Assembly: GCA_964651325.1 (NCBI GenBank)
Contig: CAZYXP010000028.1
Coordinates: 1-26,856 of the forward strand
Origin: JADFOB01 sp964651325
GTDB taxonomy: Bacteria; Planctomycetota; Phycisphaerae; UBA1845
Direction: 5' to 3'
Length of the DNA stretch: 26,856 nt
The number at the start of each line of letters is the position of its first letter. Positions within the stretch are counted from its first letter, which is position 1. A program made the translations under genes and the position numbers. Below, piece by piece: positions 1 to 9,003 of this stretch. A model generated the notes under the pieces. That model did no database searches, was not told the DNA's origin, and worked only from the letters and a program-made list of their open reading frames with translations.

Positions 1-1
1 G

Positions 2-751
2 CGCGTGGTCAACGTGGCCTTTGCCATGATCGCCTCCAACCGCGCGGCCATCGATTTGGATTGGAAGAAAGCCTGCGCGATTGACCTGGCCGGCCGCGAC
101 ATCATCGACGCCGTCAACACCAGCGTGAACCCCAAGGTAATCGAATGCCCCAATCCGGAGTTGGGCAAAGTTTCAATCGACGCCGTCGCCAAAGACGGCA
201 TTCAGCTCAAGGCCAAGGCCCGCGTCACCGTGCGCACCAACATCGCCCAACTCATCGGCGGCGCCACCGAAGAAACCATCATTGCCCGCGTCGGCGAAGC
301 CATCGTCAGCGCGATCGGCTCCGCGCAAACCCACGCCGATGTGCTGGAAAACCCCGATCTGATTACCAAAGCCGTCAGCGCCAAGGGCCTCGACTCCGGC
401 ACCGCGTTTGAAATTCTGTCGATCGACATCGCCGACGTCGACGTGGGCGGCAACATCGGTGCCAGTCTTCAGGCGGACCAGGCCGAGGCCGACAAACGGC
501 GATTTCAGGCCGAAGCGGAAAAACGCCGCGCCATGGCCATCGCGGCCGCCGCTGAGAACCGCGCCAAGATCGAAGACAACCGCGCTCTGGTCGTATTGGC
601 CGAAGCCGAGGTGCCCAAGGCGATTGCGGATTCGTTCCGCAGCGGGAATCTCGGTATCATGGACTACTACCGTATGAAGAACATTCAGGCCGACACGACC
701 ATGCGCGACGCCATCGGCAAGGACGACACCCCGCGCGATAAGAAGGGGTAG
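2..751 (+). CDS. floA: Flotillin-like protein FloA, 3' part (5' end outside window)
   Basis: FloA is a bacterial flotillin (YqfA/SPFH family) that assembles on the inner membrane and organises membrane microdomains. The frame is open from the first bases of the window, so the N-terminal membrane-anchoring segment is missing and about 250 residues remain. What is visible matches the family closely: the AIDLAGRD and SVNPKVIE stretches, the block GGATEETIIARVGE, then ENPDLI, the GTAFEILSIDIADVDVG core, and an Ala/Glu/Arg-rich coiled coil (EAEKRRAMA and following). The end carries the family's GNLGIMDYYRMKNIQADTTMR region. The gene ends in a Lys/Asp-rich tail. It is followed by a hairpin-rich spacer and then a single-pass membrane protein on the same strand. 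The identification rests on colinearity with the remembered Bacillus FloA sequence. Confidence 0.93.
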   Translation, partial: RVVNVAFAMIASNRAAIDLDWKKACAIDLAGRDIIDAVNTSVNPKVIECPNPELGKVSIDAVAKDGIQLKAKARVTVRTNIAQLIGGATEETIIARVGEAIVSAIGSAQTHADVLENPDLITKAVSAKGLDSGTAFEILSIDIADVDVGGNIGASLQADQAEADKRRFQAEAEKRRAMAIAAAAENRAKIEDNRALVVLAEAEVPKAIADSFRSGNLGIMDYYRMKNIQADTTMRDAIGKDDTPRDKKG

Positions 752-752
752 C

Positions 753-900
753 GTAGCTCAGCCGCCGTCGGCTGGGGGGCCGCCCGCGCCTGGCGGGCCG
801 TCCTTGGCTAGTTGACTGCCCTCGGCTGGGGGGCGTCCTCGGCTGGTTGACTGCCCAGACACAGCGGAGGGCCGCTGTGCTACATGGGCCACGCGGCCCC
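753..900. repeat. Hairpin-rich spacer with a short tandem repeat
   Basis: The spacer after floA contains four perfect short palindromes: 759-774 (CAGCCG/CGGCTG, 4-nt loop), 782-798 (GCCCGC/GCGGGC), 860-879 (CACAGCGG/CCGCTGTG, 4-nt loop) and 886-899 (GGGCC/GGCCC). It also holds a 23-bp direct repeat with two mismatches at 799-821 and 834-856, a 35-bp period, each copy containing TTGACTGCCC. A second short repeat, GGCTGGGGGGC, occurs at 770-780 and 823-833. There is no clear T-tract, so it may act as a structured 3' end for the floA transcript or be a dispersed intergenic element. No coding frame here is convincing. Confidence 0.6.
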
Positions 901-973
901 ATCAGCAGCGGCGGAGCCCTGGTTCGCGGCGTGGCGCGCCCGGTTTTGCGAGTAGATTTCTTGTGAGGATGCC

Positions 974-1708
974 GTGATTGAGTTTCTTGCCTTGGCCCAA
1001 GCTGATTTCGGGGATTGGATCGAGACGATCATTGTCCTGGTCGTTGTGCTTGGTGGTGCATTCCAGGGAATCGGCAAGGCGATCATCAAGAAGATAACGG
1101 TCGAGAAGGAGGAGGATGCCTCGAAGCGGGGCGCCGTTCCCCCGCCCGGGCACGCCGCGCAACAACGGCAGCGGGGCGGTCGAAGTCCACAACGGGGACA
1201 AGCACAACGGGGCCAGGCGCCGCCGGCTCGGCCCGTGGCCAGGCCCGTACGGACGGCAACTTCGGGTCAGCGCCAACCATCCCAAATGCAGGCGCCCCGG
1301 CCGGTAGCACCGTCCGCCCTGGGCACCCCCACCAGTGCGCCGCAGCCAACCGCCGCGCGACCCGCAGCCGGAGTGCCCGTCGCCAAGCCGATGGCACCTC
1401 CCAAGGAGGCCCGTCGATCCAAACAACCGGGCTCCACACGTTTAGGAGGGCGAAAGTCGCGGAGTAAAGCGGGAGTTCAATCGGGGCGCGCGGCGCCGTC
1501 CGAACCGCAACATGAAGCCCTTTTCGACCATCACTTGAAACTCAGCGACGAGGTGGCCCATCCGTCTACGGCCGCGACGCACGTCGCACAGACGCAAGGC
1601 CGCGTTTTGCTGCCACGACTAACCCGTAGCGCCCTTCGCGACGCCATCATTCTTCGCGAAGTACTCGGTCCGCCCGTGGCGTTGAGGGGTTCAGGCGACG
1701 ACCAATAG
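974..1708 (+). CDS. Single-pass membrane protein, Pro/Arg/Gln-rich, unknown function
   Basis: I do not recognise a named family. The start is GTG at 974, preceded by GAGGAT. The 244-residue protein has one hydrophobic segment near the N-terminus (about residues 12-31, IETIIVLVVVLGGAFQGIG). Then comes a short Lys/Glu stretch and a long low-complexity, positively charged linker rich in Pro, Ala, Gln and Arg (about 50-175). The folded-looking part is at the end: a tail of about 25 residues with the pattern LTRSALRDAIILREVLGPP followed by VALR. I have the impression of similar LGPP-x-ALR tails in other planctomycete hypothetical proteins, but cannot check it here. Its place directly downstream of floA suggests a link to membrane-domain organisation, which is inference only. 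Codon-position bias over the linker is weak, but the hydrophobic start and ordered tail support a real gene. Confidence 0.62.
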   Translation: MIEFLALAQADFGDWIETIIVLVVVLGGAFQGIGKAIIKKITVEKEEDASKRGAVPPPGHAAQQRQRGGRSPQRGQAQRGQAPPARPVARPVRTATSGQRQPSQMQAPRPVAPSALGTPTSAPQPTAARPAAGVPVAKPMAPPKEARRSKQPGSTRLGGRKSRSKAGVQSGRAAPSEPQHEALFDHHLKLSDEVAHPSTAATHVAQTQGRVLLPRLTRSALRDAIILREVLGPPVALRGSGDDQ

Positions 1709-2002
1709 CGATCCCGCCCAAGAGCGCCTACTTGTGTACGCGGCGACGCTCGAAGTCAAGGCACGCTCCGGTATCGGACCAAGACTCGTGCGCAGCGGCC
1801 AAGGGCGCCGATGATATCGAGCGCCAGTCTCAGGTGAATTTGCCGGCCAATCGTCAATTGCAGACAAACGAGATTCGTGTCGATATGACTTCAAGCCTCG
1901 CTCGTTCTCCAGTGGCCAGCCAGAGGCCAGATCGATGAATTGTGCGTGCTTGGACTAGCACTAGGCCAGCGTCTCGGTTCAATGGGTAAGGAACATGAAC
2001 GG

Positions 2003-3961
2003 ATGACGAAATCCACCGCACCGGCCACCAATCACGATTCTGACGGTGACAGCCAACCCAGGTGGCATAGGCTCTACTTCCTGTTGGCAGCCTTCAATAT
2101 TCTTACGGTTTGTATCAGCCTCTACATCAATCATGACCTCACGGCCATGTACGAATCGTCGGTCGTCGCCAACCGGGTGTGGGCGGACCGTTTAGTTGAG
2201 TATGCGCATCTCAACGCGCTTGCGATCGAGACGAACGCACCGGGAAACGATGTCTTCGAGTCGCAAGATGTCGAAGAAGCCTCGGCTCGGTTGGACGCCA
2301 AGTTCTCATCATTCCAAGAGGGGCTCACTGCCGCACGACAAGAGCTTGTGCAAGACCTCCCTAAAGACGCGCGCTCGGTATTGGTTCCCCAATTCGATTT
2401 AGTCGAAGAGGCCATGGGCATCCAAGTTGAAGAGGCGCGCAGTATCTTTAGCAATATCCGCAACCGTGACATGAAGGGCGCGGGAGAGCGAATGGCGGCG
2501 ATGGATCATGCGTTCTACAACGTGACCGGAGCGCTGGCGTCTATCACGAGAGACGTGCAGAATCTTCAACACACTGAGATAGAGGAGCAAGCATCGCTGG
2601 CCGTTTCCATGCGTAGCGTTGAGTATGCGCTCGTTGCCCTTGTGGCCGCCATGGTGGGGCTCGCGGTCTTGTACGGAACCAAGCTGGCAGACCGTGCCCG
2701 GGTAACCGATCGGAAGCTGCGCGATCTAGTACGGATCGCTCAGGTAAACGCGGCGCGGGCGGAGGCTGCCGACCTTGCCAAGTCCGAGTTCCTGGCAAAC
2801 ATGAGCCATGAGATTCGCACGCCCATGACCGCCATTCTGGGCTTCGCCCAAAACATCGCGGACAATGTCACCGAACCGGAGAATGTCGCTGCAATCGAGA
2901 CCGTTACGAGGAATAGTGAAAACCTGCTCGGCATCATCAACGACATCCTCGACCTGTCCAAGCTTGAGGCGGGCAAAATGACGATTGAATGCCGCCAGTG
3001 CCATCCTTGCAAGATCATCGCCGAGGTGGAATCACTCATGCGTGTGCTGGCCGACGCGAAGGGCTTGCCGTTCACGGTTGAATACATGAGCGCGATTCCG
3101 GAAACCATCCAAAGCGACCCCGCGCGGTTGCGTCAGATACTCATCAACCTGATCGGCAACGCGATAAAGTTCACAGAGTCCGGGTCGGTTCGTCTCTTGA
3201 CGCGTTTTGTTGACGAAACAAAAGCGTCATCACTGCAGTTCGACATTACTGACACGGGACGGGGCATGTCCCAAGGGATGATCGCCACGCTGTTCCAACC
3301 GTTCATGCAGGCCGACAGTTCAAGTACGAGAAAATGCGGCGGGACCGGCCTCGGCCTGACCATCAGCCAGCGGTTCGCCAAACTTCTCGGGGGCGACATC
3401 ACCGTACCCAAGACCGAATTGGGCGTGGGCACCACGTTTCGTGCCAGCATCACCACCGGACCCGTCGATGACGTAACGATGATCGAACATGCGCTCTCGG
3501 CCACCGTCGCGGCGGGTGCCGAGCCGACCGCCACCCGACCTGAGCTCCCCAGCCTTCAGGGCCTGCGCATCCTGCTTGCGGAGGATGGTCCGGACAACCA
3601 GCGGCTTATTTCCTTCGTGTTGAAGAAGGCGAATGCTGATGTGACCGTTGAGGAAAACGGCAAGCTCGCGCTGGATGCCGCCCTGACAGCGCGCGACGCC
3701 GGCAAGCCGTTCGATTGTATCCTGATGGATATGCAAATGCCCGTGATGGACGGCTACGAGGCCACGCGCCAGCTTCGCCGAGAGGGCTATACCGGCCCCA
3801 TCGTCGCGCTCACCGCGCACGCGCTGGTTGGCGACCGCGAGAAATGCATTCAAGCCGGGTGCGATGACTACGCGACCAAGCCAATCGATCGAAAGACGCT
3901 GATCGAAACGATTTTGAGAAACAGGGTGCCGACAGAAGCCGCAACCGCAGCGACCATCTAG
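2003..3961 (+). CDS. Hybrid sensor histidine kinase (TM-TM-HisKA-HATPase-REC)
   Basis: A membrane-bound hybrid two-component kinase of about 652 residues. Two hydrophobic segments (about 24-43 and 206-226) flank an extracytoplasmic helical region of about 160 residues that would be the sensor. HisKA follows, with the phosphoacceptor His at about 269 in MSHEIRTPM. The ATPase domain shows the N-box (LINLIGNAIKFTESG, near 380), DTGRGMS and GGTGLGLTISQ. The C-terminal receiver has the acidic pair in LLAEDGPDN, phosphoacceptor Asp about 576 in ILMDMQMP, and the Thr and Lys of ALTAHA and TKPI. The frame extends upstream to a TTG at 1940 and an ATG at 1982, but ATG 2003 has the best ribosome site (TAAGGA at 1987-1992). 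No dedicated partner regulator is adjacent, so the phosphorelay target is unknown. The 294 bases upstream (1709-2002) show no convincing gene. Confidence 0.92.
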   Translation: MTKSTAPATNHDSDGDSQPRWHRLYFLLAAFNILTVCISLYINHDLTAMYESSVVANRVWADRLVEYAHLNALAIETNAPGNDVFESQDVEEASARLDAKFSSFQEGLTAARQELVQDLPKDARSVLVPQFDLVEEAMGIQVEEARSIFSNIRNRDMKGAGERMAAMDHAFYNVTGALASITRDVQNLQHTEIEEQASLAVSMRSVEYALVALVAAMVGLAVLYGTKLADRARVTDRKLRDLVRIAQVNAARAEAADLAKSEFLANMSHEIRTPMTAILGFAQNIADNVTEPENVAAIETVTRNSENLLGIINDILDLSKLEAGKMTIECRQCHPCKIIAEVESLMRVLADAKGLPFTVEYMSAIPETIQSDPARLRQILINLIGNAIKFTESGSVRLLTRFVDETKASSLQFDITDTGRGMSQGMIATLFQPFMQADSSSTRKCGGTGLGLTISQRFAKLLGGDITVPKTELGVGTTFRASITTGPVDDVTMIEHALSATVAAGAEPTATRPELPSLQGLRILLAEDGPDNQRLISFVLKKANADVTVEENGKLALDAALTARDAGKPFDCILMDMQMPVMDGYEATRQLRREGYTGPIVALTAHALVGDREKCIQAGCDDYATKPIDRKTLIETILRNRVPTEAATAATI

Positions 3962-4015
3962 GTCGTCGCAATGCGCCGTGGCTCTCTTCGTTTGCCATTT
4001 GCTTGAATCACAGGT

Positions 4016-5158
4016 CTAAACTGGTGCCAATGGCTCGACACCGCGCTGACTCGCTTCGACGGACGCACCCGGCAGCATGGCTTGCAATCGCGCGGCAAGC
4101 GATTCGAGCACCGGCTGCTCGCTGGAAAAATGGCCCAACGCAATCGCGCAAACCCCCCAACGGAGGATGGACAGCGCGTCGTGGTGACGAATTTCGCCCG
4201 TGACGATCACGTCCGACGCCTCCATCGCAACCTGAAACGGCAAGCTACCGGCCGCGCCGGCGACGAGGACGGCCCGGCTGATCGTTCGATCCTTGCCCCC
4301 CACGATCTGGACGCCCGGCGCGCCGGTCTTGCGCTTCAGCTTCCTGGCAAGCTGGCCGAGTGTCACGGGTTTGGCGAATTTCCCGATGCGCCCGATGCCA
4401 CGGACCGGCTTACGGCGCAGCGGGTAAATGTCGAAAGCAGGCTCGTCGTAGGGATGCGCGCGCCGCACGGCCGCCACCACGGCAGCGATGTCTTCTTCGC
4501 TCACGATGGTTTCGAGCCGCACCTCGTCGATCAATTCGAATTTGTTCGCACTACCCACTGCGGGTCGGGTGTTCTCGCTCCCGAAAAACGATCCGATGCC
4601 TTGAGCGCGGTAGCTACACTGGCTGTAGCGCCCGATGTGACCGGCCCCAGCATCGAACATCGCCTCGGCCACGGCTTGCGTGTCGGCTGGCGGCACAAAG
4701 ACCACCATCTTGGCTTGCGTCGGACTGGGGGCGTCGGCCGTTTCGAGCGGTTCTGTTTTCGTAATCCCGCACAGTTCGGCCAACACGTCATTGGTGCCGC
4801 CCTCGGCGGCGTCGAGCGCCGTATGCATCGAGTACACCGCCATGCCGTGTCGAACGCATCGGAACACCACGGCTTCCATATCGGGACCGGGCGCAACCAG
4901 GCGAGAAATCGGTTTGAAAATAGGCGGATGATAGGCCATCACAAAGTCAGCCCGCTTGTCGATCGCCTCTTTGGCGACGTCAGGCGTGAGATCGATGCAC
5001 AGCAGGATTCGACGCACGCTCGCAGTGCGGTCGCCGGCGATCAAGCCCACGTTGTCCCATTTCTGCGCTAGCGCCGTCGGTGCCAGACAGTCCAAAGCGC
5101 TCGACACGTCGAGCACCGTGGGATGGCCGCTTCGCTTCCTACGCGGTGTCTTTGCCAC
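4016..5158 (-). CDS. Nif3-like dinuclear metal-centre protein with inserted domain
   Basis: Member of the Nif3/YbgI/YqfO family, which binds two metal ions in a toroidal assembly and whose reaction is unsettled. At 380 residues it is the long form, with a PII/CutA-like insertion (about residues 145-245) between the two Nif3 halves, as in YqfO. Visible metal ligands are H77 in AYHPPIF, H112 and D116 in MHTALDAAEGG, and the C-terminal pair H343/E347 in GHFSSEQ, whose spacing matches the family. The first motif is YHPPIF rather than the common HHPLIF; I recall the Tyr form from eukaryotic NIF3L1. The start is GTG at 5158 with AAGGGAAG just upstream on the minus strand. It overlaps the end of pabC by 20 bases, so it is probably translated from the pabB-pabC message. 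It converges with the hybrid kinase, and I see no clear terminator between them. Confidence 0.9.
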   Translation of the reverse strand: MAKTPRRKRSGHPTVLDVSSALDCLAPTALAQKWDNVGLIAGDRTASVRRILLCIDLTPDVAKEAIDKRADFVMAYHPPIFKPISRLVAPGPDMEAVVFRCVRHGMAVYSMHTALDAAEGGTNDVLAELCGITKTEPLETADAPSPTQAKMVVFVPPADTQAVAEAMFDAGAGHIGRYSQCSYRAQGIGSFFGSENTRPAVGSANKFELIDEVRLETIVSEEDIAAVVAAVRRAHPYDEPAFDIYPLRRKPVRGIGRIGKFAKPVTLGQLARKLKRKTGAPGVQIVGGKDRTISRAVLVAGAAGSLPFQVAMEASDVIVTGEIRHHDALSILRWGVCAIALGHFSSEQPVLESLAARLQAMLPGASVEASQRGVEPLAPV

Positions 5159-6008
5159 ACTCTTCCCTTATGTGCTCGTCCAAGGCCCACGACAGCGTTC
5201 GCGTTTGCTCGCCAACTTTCTCGTCGCCGATCGGGAGTTTCTCTATTTTGACGACGGGCAGCACTCTCATCATGACGTTGGTCAAGAAGACTTCGTCGGC
5301 CCCCAGCAAATCATCGATGTTCAGCGGCGACTCCTCGACCGGCAGGCCGCGCTTCCTCGCGAGCTCAATGACGGCGTGCCGGGCGATGCCAGGCAGAACG
5401 GGCGTGCTCAGAGGCGGCGTGTGCAACGTGTGGCCGCGCACCAGGAAGACATTGCTGATCGAACCCTCCGCCAGCCGGGCTTGCGTTGTGAACCAGATCG
5501 CCTCGAAGCATTGGGCGGCCTGGGCATCGCGTAACGCGAGCAACCTCGGCAGATAGCAGGTCGTCTTGTGGCCGGCCAGCGGATCGGATTCGGAAACGCG
5601 AAAGTCCGACACCCTCACGCGAACGCCCTTTTCGTAGAGCTCCGCGGCATACATCGAAAGCGGGACAGCCGTGACGCAAACCGTGAGCCCGTCGGACGCA
5701 TCGGGACCGGTTCGCATCGAACCGGCGGTCACCGTGAGACGCAGGCGCGCGTCGGCTAGCTCGTTGCGTTCAAGCAGAGATTGAATTTCGGTTAATGCCG
5801 GGAGATCCGTACGATCGATCGGGCGCAGAAGCTTGGCTGCGGAATTCATCAGCCTGCGGATGTGTTGTTCGTAGCAAAAAGGGCGGCCGCCCATGACAAG
5901 CAGCGTCTCGAAGAGCCCCGCGCCGTGCAGCCAGCCTCCGTCGTCAACGCGCACCACCGCGTGGGACTCCGGAACGAATTCACCATTCAAGTACAATACG
6001 CGATTCAT
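5139..6008 (-). CDS. pabC: Class IV aminotransferase, probable aminodeoxychorismate lyase
   Basis: A 289-residue fold-type IV PLP enzyme. The likely reaction is release of pyruvate from 4-amino-4-deoxychorismate to give para-aminobenzoate for folate. The N-terminus has NGEFVPESHAVVRVDDGGWLHG and GLFETLLVMGGRPFCYEQHI, typical of the class. The PLP lysine is K148 in LAGHKTTCYLPRL, and E181 lies in LAEGSISNVFLV. The class also includes branched-chain and D-amino-acid transaminases, which sequence alone separates poorly. The position 7 bases after pabB on the same strand is the main argument for PabC. The start is ATG 6008. Confidence 0.85.
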   Translation of the reverse strand: MNRVLYLNGEFVPESHAVVRVDDGGWLHGAGLFETLLVMGGRPFCYEQHIRRLMNSAAKLLRPIDRTDLPALTEIQSLLERNELADARLRLTVTAGSMRTGPDASDGLTVCVTAVPLSMYAAELYEKGVRVRVSDFRVSESDPLAGHKTTCYLPRLLALRDAQAAQCFEAIWFTTQARLAEGSISNVFLVRGHTLHTPPLSTPVLPGIARHAVIELARKRGLPVEESPLNIDDLLGADEVFLTNVMMRVLPVVKIEKLPIGDEKVGEQTRTLSWALDEHIREECGKDTA

Positions 6009-6015
6009 GCTGATC

Positions 6016-7467
6016 CTAGCGTCGGGCAGTGCCCGCGGCTTGTGTTCCGAAAGCGGCGGCGGTTACGCCCACTGAACGCAACATCGCTGACGCCTTGCTC
6101 GATACTTCCGCGCATTCCGCATCGGGCCGGCTATCGGCGACGATGGCGCCGCCGGCATAAATGTCCACCGAGTCGCCGACCTGGAGCATGGTCCTGATCG
6201 CCACGTTGAACTCCATAGAACCGTCCAGACCGATCCACCCGATCGAGCCACAATAGACGCCCCGGGGCGTCGGCTCAAGCTCGGCAATGATCTGCATGGC
6301 GCGAATCTTGGGTGCGCCGGTGATCGAGCCGCCGGGAAACGTGGCCCGCAACAGGTCCTCAAACGATTTGTCTTCTTGCAACACGCCCTCGATGGTGCCC
6401 GCGCGGTGGTACACCGTGGGATGGCGCTCGATGGTTCCGGTGTCGGTCACTTGAACACTGGAATACGAGCAAACGCGGCCCAGGTCGTTTCTCAACAGAT
6501 CGATAATCATGTTGAGTTCGGCTATTTCCTTGGGATCAGTGGCCAATTCCCGCCGGTTTGCCGCATCTTCGCCCGGATCGTCGGAGCAGGGCCGTGTGCC
6601 CTTGATCGGTCGCGTTACGACATGCCGGCCGCGGAGCGAGAGAAACAATTCGGGCGACGAAGAAATAATGGCCGCGTCCTTCCAAGGAAGAAACGCCGCG
6701 TGCGAAGCGGGGCTGAGTCCACGAAGGCGCTGGTAGGTTTGCAACGGGGTTTGGCTTGTCCGCACGCGAAAACGATTCGTAAGGTTGACCTGATAAACGT
6801 CTCCGGCTGCGATGTATTCCTTAATCTTGAGGATTCGATCGATGTAGGCGTCGCGGGACAGTCCGGGCGTCACGCTCGGCTCTGGGTACAGCCCTTCGTG
6901 GCGGTCAACAGCATCTGGCGGCTCAGGCTCGGACAATTCCGCCCGGGACAAAATCGACGAGAGCGCGTCCATTCGGTCCTGAGCCGGCGGACGATGGCCG
7001 TACATGCCCGCAGGCCATTGAACCGCGATCAGCCACCATTGACACGCTTGATGGTCAAACACGGCGGCCGCGTCGTACAGCATGAAGCGGACGAGCGGAA
7101 TTCTAGAATCATGACGCACGCGAGCGAGGGTCGGCTCCAGATTCGCGCCGAACTCGTAAGAGAAATACCCGATCCACCCCCCGTTGAAGGGCGGCGCGCC
7201 GGGATCGGTTTCCAGCGGCGGAAACCGCGCGATGGTGTTTGCGATTTCTCCTAGCGCGCCCGCTTGGTTTTCTTGGCGTGAAACGACTTCCTCTACGGGA
7301 TCGCACGCGAATAGGGAGTATCTTGCCTCAGTCGCCCCTTTTCGAGCGGTTTCCAGGATCGCGGGCCGGTCGGCCTGCGCCACGAGAGCGGCAACCTGGG
7401 AAAGACTGGAGGAATGGGGCGTCTTCCTCGCAATGACTCGAATAGGTTGCGCGACCGGTGGTTTCAT
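6016..7467 (-). CDS. pabB: Aminodeoxychorismate synthase component I
   Basis: PabB converts chorismate plus ammonia (supplied by a PabA glutaminase not seen here) to 4-amino-4-deoxychorismate, the first committed step towards para-aminobenzoate. The 483-residue length is normal for the chorismate-binding family. Visible motifs are NGGWIGYFSYEFG near residue 96, GDVYQVNLTNRF near 222, PIKGTRP with K289 (the Lys that marks PabB; TrpE proteins usually have Ala there), DLLRNDLGRV, and the C-terminal GGSITGAPKIRAM and YAGGAIVADS. The K289 signature and the downstream pabC favour PabB over anthranilate synthase. The start is ATG 7467, divergent from the SH3-domain gene. Confidence 0.93.
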   Translation of the reverse strand: MKPPVAQPIRVIARKTPHSSSLSQVAALVAQADRPAILETARKGATEARYSLFACDPVEEVVSRQENQAGALGEIANTIARFPPLETDPGAPPFNGGWIGYFSYEFGANLEPTLARVRHDSRIPLVRFMLYDAAAVFDHQACQWWLIAVQWPAGMYGHRPPAQDRMDALSSILSRAELSEPEPPDAVDRHEGLYPEPSVTPGLSRDAYIDRILKIKEYIAAGDVYQVNLTNRFRVRTSQTPLQTYQRLRGLSPASHAAFLPWKDAAIISSSPELFLSLRGRHVVTRPIKGTRPCSDDPGEDAANRRELATDPKEIAELNMIIDLLRNDLGRVCSYSSVQVTDTGTIERHPTVYHRAGTIEGVLQEDKSFEDLLRATFPGGSITGAPKIRAMQIIAELEPTPRGVYCGSIGWIGLDGSMEFNVAIRTMLQVGDSVDIYAGGAIVADSRPDAECAEVSSKASAMLRSVGVTAAAFGTQAAGTARR

Positions 7468-7522
7468 GACCCCCGAGACTATACCAGAAGTTCTTCAGAT
7501 GTTGACCGGTGCTAGAATCTCA

Positions 7523-7551
7523 TTGACAAGGTGGGGGGAGATGGATAGTTT
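7523..7551 (+). promoter_or_regulatory. Possible sigma70-type promoter for the SH3-domain gene
   Basis: A perfect TTGACA (7523-7528) is followed after 17 bases by TAGTTT (7546-7551, three of six consensus positions). Transcription would start near 7558. That would place the ATG at 7541, despite its AAGGTGG ribosome-site-like sequence, upstream of the message, favouring the later starts at 7613 or 7673. The -10 element is weak. Confidence 0.4.
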
Positions 7552-7612
7552 GCGTTGTGAAACTGGGCGCAAGAGGAGTGCTCTTCATTCGATGGCCAAA
7601 GGACGGCTTACC

Positions 7613-8977
7613 ATGTCTAGGAACGGATTCCGGTCTACCAACGTTTTTGGGTCTCCTAATGATTCTGGGGCGATGCGGGAATGCGCGCGCAACGGTTTTC
7701 TATGTTGGGCACTGTTGCTGGCGGTCTTGCCGAGCGTTGTCGCCGGGGCGGACGACGCACCACCAAGGCCCGTCATTGCGACCGGTGAGGTCGTTGGGGA
7801 CGATGTATACGTTCGCAGCGGCCCGAGCATGAACCACTACACCGTGTGCAAGCTCGATGCCGGGCAGCGCGTCGCTATCCTTGGCGAGCGCGGCGCATGG
7901 TATGAAATCATTCCTCCAGAGGGGGTGTCTAGCCTTATCTCCGGTGAGTACGTCGATTCGCCCGATGGCAAGACCGGTGTGGTCAACGGAAACAACGTGC
8001 GCGTTCGCGCGGGGTCGCTGCTTAATGGCAGCAAGTACACCGTACAAACCATGCTTTCCCGCGGGGCCGATGTTACGATCGTCGGCAAGGATCCCGACGG
8101 GTTCTTGCGGATCATCCCCCCTTCGGAAGCAACGCTTTGGATCAGCGCTGCCTATCTCGAAACCGTACCCGAGGAACGGCTTCGGCTGGATCAAACGCGA
8201 GATGTCGGTATCGCGGAGGACCAAACTGTGACGCCAACCGCGCGCGGCGATGACGTGTCGGGGGCCGTCCCGGAATCCAGCAGCGCTTCGAACCAAGCAT
8301 CGCCGGTGGACGACCAGCCTGCCTCCTCATTGGACTCCGGGCTTGCACGGGCAAGCGTGGATCGGACCACACTCAACGAAATCGACAAGGCCATGAAACA
8401 AGAGCTGGCCAAGCCGACGGCGCAGCGCGTCATGCACCCGTTGATTGAACAGTATGAGCAAGTCGCGAACCAGACAGAAGACCCCGTCGCCCGACAATAC
8501 GCCCAAGGCCGCATCACGCAACTGACGAACCTTGTGGCGCTCGGCGATGCCGCCAAGCGATTGCGGCAGTTGGAGGCAGACACGGATGCGGCGCGTCGGC
8601 AGTTCCTGGAGGATCGCACGCGTCTGCCCCACATTCCAGAGCGCCGCAATCAACGGTTTGATGCTCGTGGCGAGCTACGCACCAGCTCGCTCTATGCGGG
8701 CGGAACGATGCCCAAGCGGTTTCGCCTGGTGGAGCCCGATCTTCAGTATGCCAAGACGATCGGGTATGTAGAGATTCCCGAGGAATCGTCTATCGACGGT
8801 GCGGCCTTCCTGGGTCAAATCGTGGGTGTCCACGCCTCTTCGGTGCGATTGCTTCCCGGTGGCGTCGATCCGGTTCCCGTATACATTCTGGGTGACTTGG
8901 TTGCCCTGAATTCTACAAGTGATACGGCTCAAGAAGGCGCGTCTCGATCCAATCGTGGTTCGAGCCGAGGCCACTAG
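7613..8977 (+). CDS. Secreted or periplasmic protein with two SH3b repeats
   Basis: Function unknown; bacterial SH3 domains often bind cell-wall or other envelope ligands. From ATG 7613 (AAAGGA upstream) the protein is 454 residues. A hydrophobic segment (about 29-43) ends in AGA-D, a plausible signal peptidase site after residue 46. The ATG at 7673 would give a more normal short signal peptide, so the start is uncertain. Two SH3b repeats follow, each with the V-R-x-G-P/S signature: about 57-115 (DDVYVRSGPSMNHY...WYEIIPP) and 121-182 (NNVRVRAGSLLNGS...FLRIIPP). Then comes an acidic Ser/Pro/Asp linker (about 195-255), a helical charged region (about 260-350), and a C-terminal beta-rich module of about 100 residues that I cannot name. 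The reading frame extends back into pabB, but that part is antisense shadow. The next gene is a small lipoprotein. Confidence 0.85.
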   Translation: MSRNGFRSTNVFGSPNDSGAMRECARNGFLCWALLLAVLPSVVAGADDAPPRPVIATGEVVGDDVYVRSGPSMNHYTVCKLDAGQRVAILGERGAWYEIIPPEGVSSLISGEYVDSPDGKTGVVNGNNVRVRAGSLLNGSKYTVQTMLSRGADVTIVGKDPDGFLRIIPPSEATLWISAAYLETVPEERLRLDQTRDVGIAEDQTVTPTARGDDVSGAVPESSSASNQASPVDDQPASSLDSGLARASVDRTTLNEIDKAMKQELAKPTAQRVMHPLIEQYEQVANQTEDPVARQYAQGRITQLTNLVALGDAAKRLRQLEADTDAARRQFLEDRTRLPHIPERRNQRFDARGELRTSSLYAGGTMPKRFRLVEPDLQYAKTIGYVEIPEESSIDGAAFLGQIVGVHASSVRLLPGGVDPVPVYILGDLVALNSTSDTAQEGASRSNRGSSRGH

Positions 8978-9003
8978 AGTCGAAAAGGATGCAAGGAAGA
9001 GCG

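Noticed and set aside
1940..2002. TTG start for the hybrid kinase
   Set aside because: No ribosome site; ATG 2003 has TAAGGA at good spacing.
4082..5071. 329-residue open frame on the plus strand
   Set aside because: Lies entirely antisense to the nif3-like gene. It has no recognisable motif, and such long antisense frames are common in GC-rich DNA.
7184..7612. N-terminal extension of the SH3b protein frame
   Set aside because: Overlaps pabB on the other strand and would put about 140 non-conserved residues before the signal peptide. The TTGACA promoter candidate at 7523 also lies inside it.
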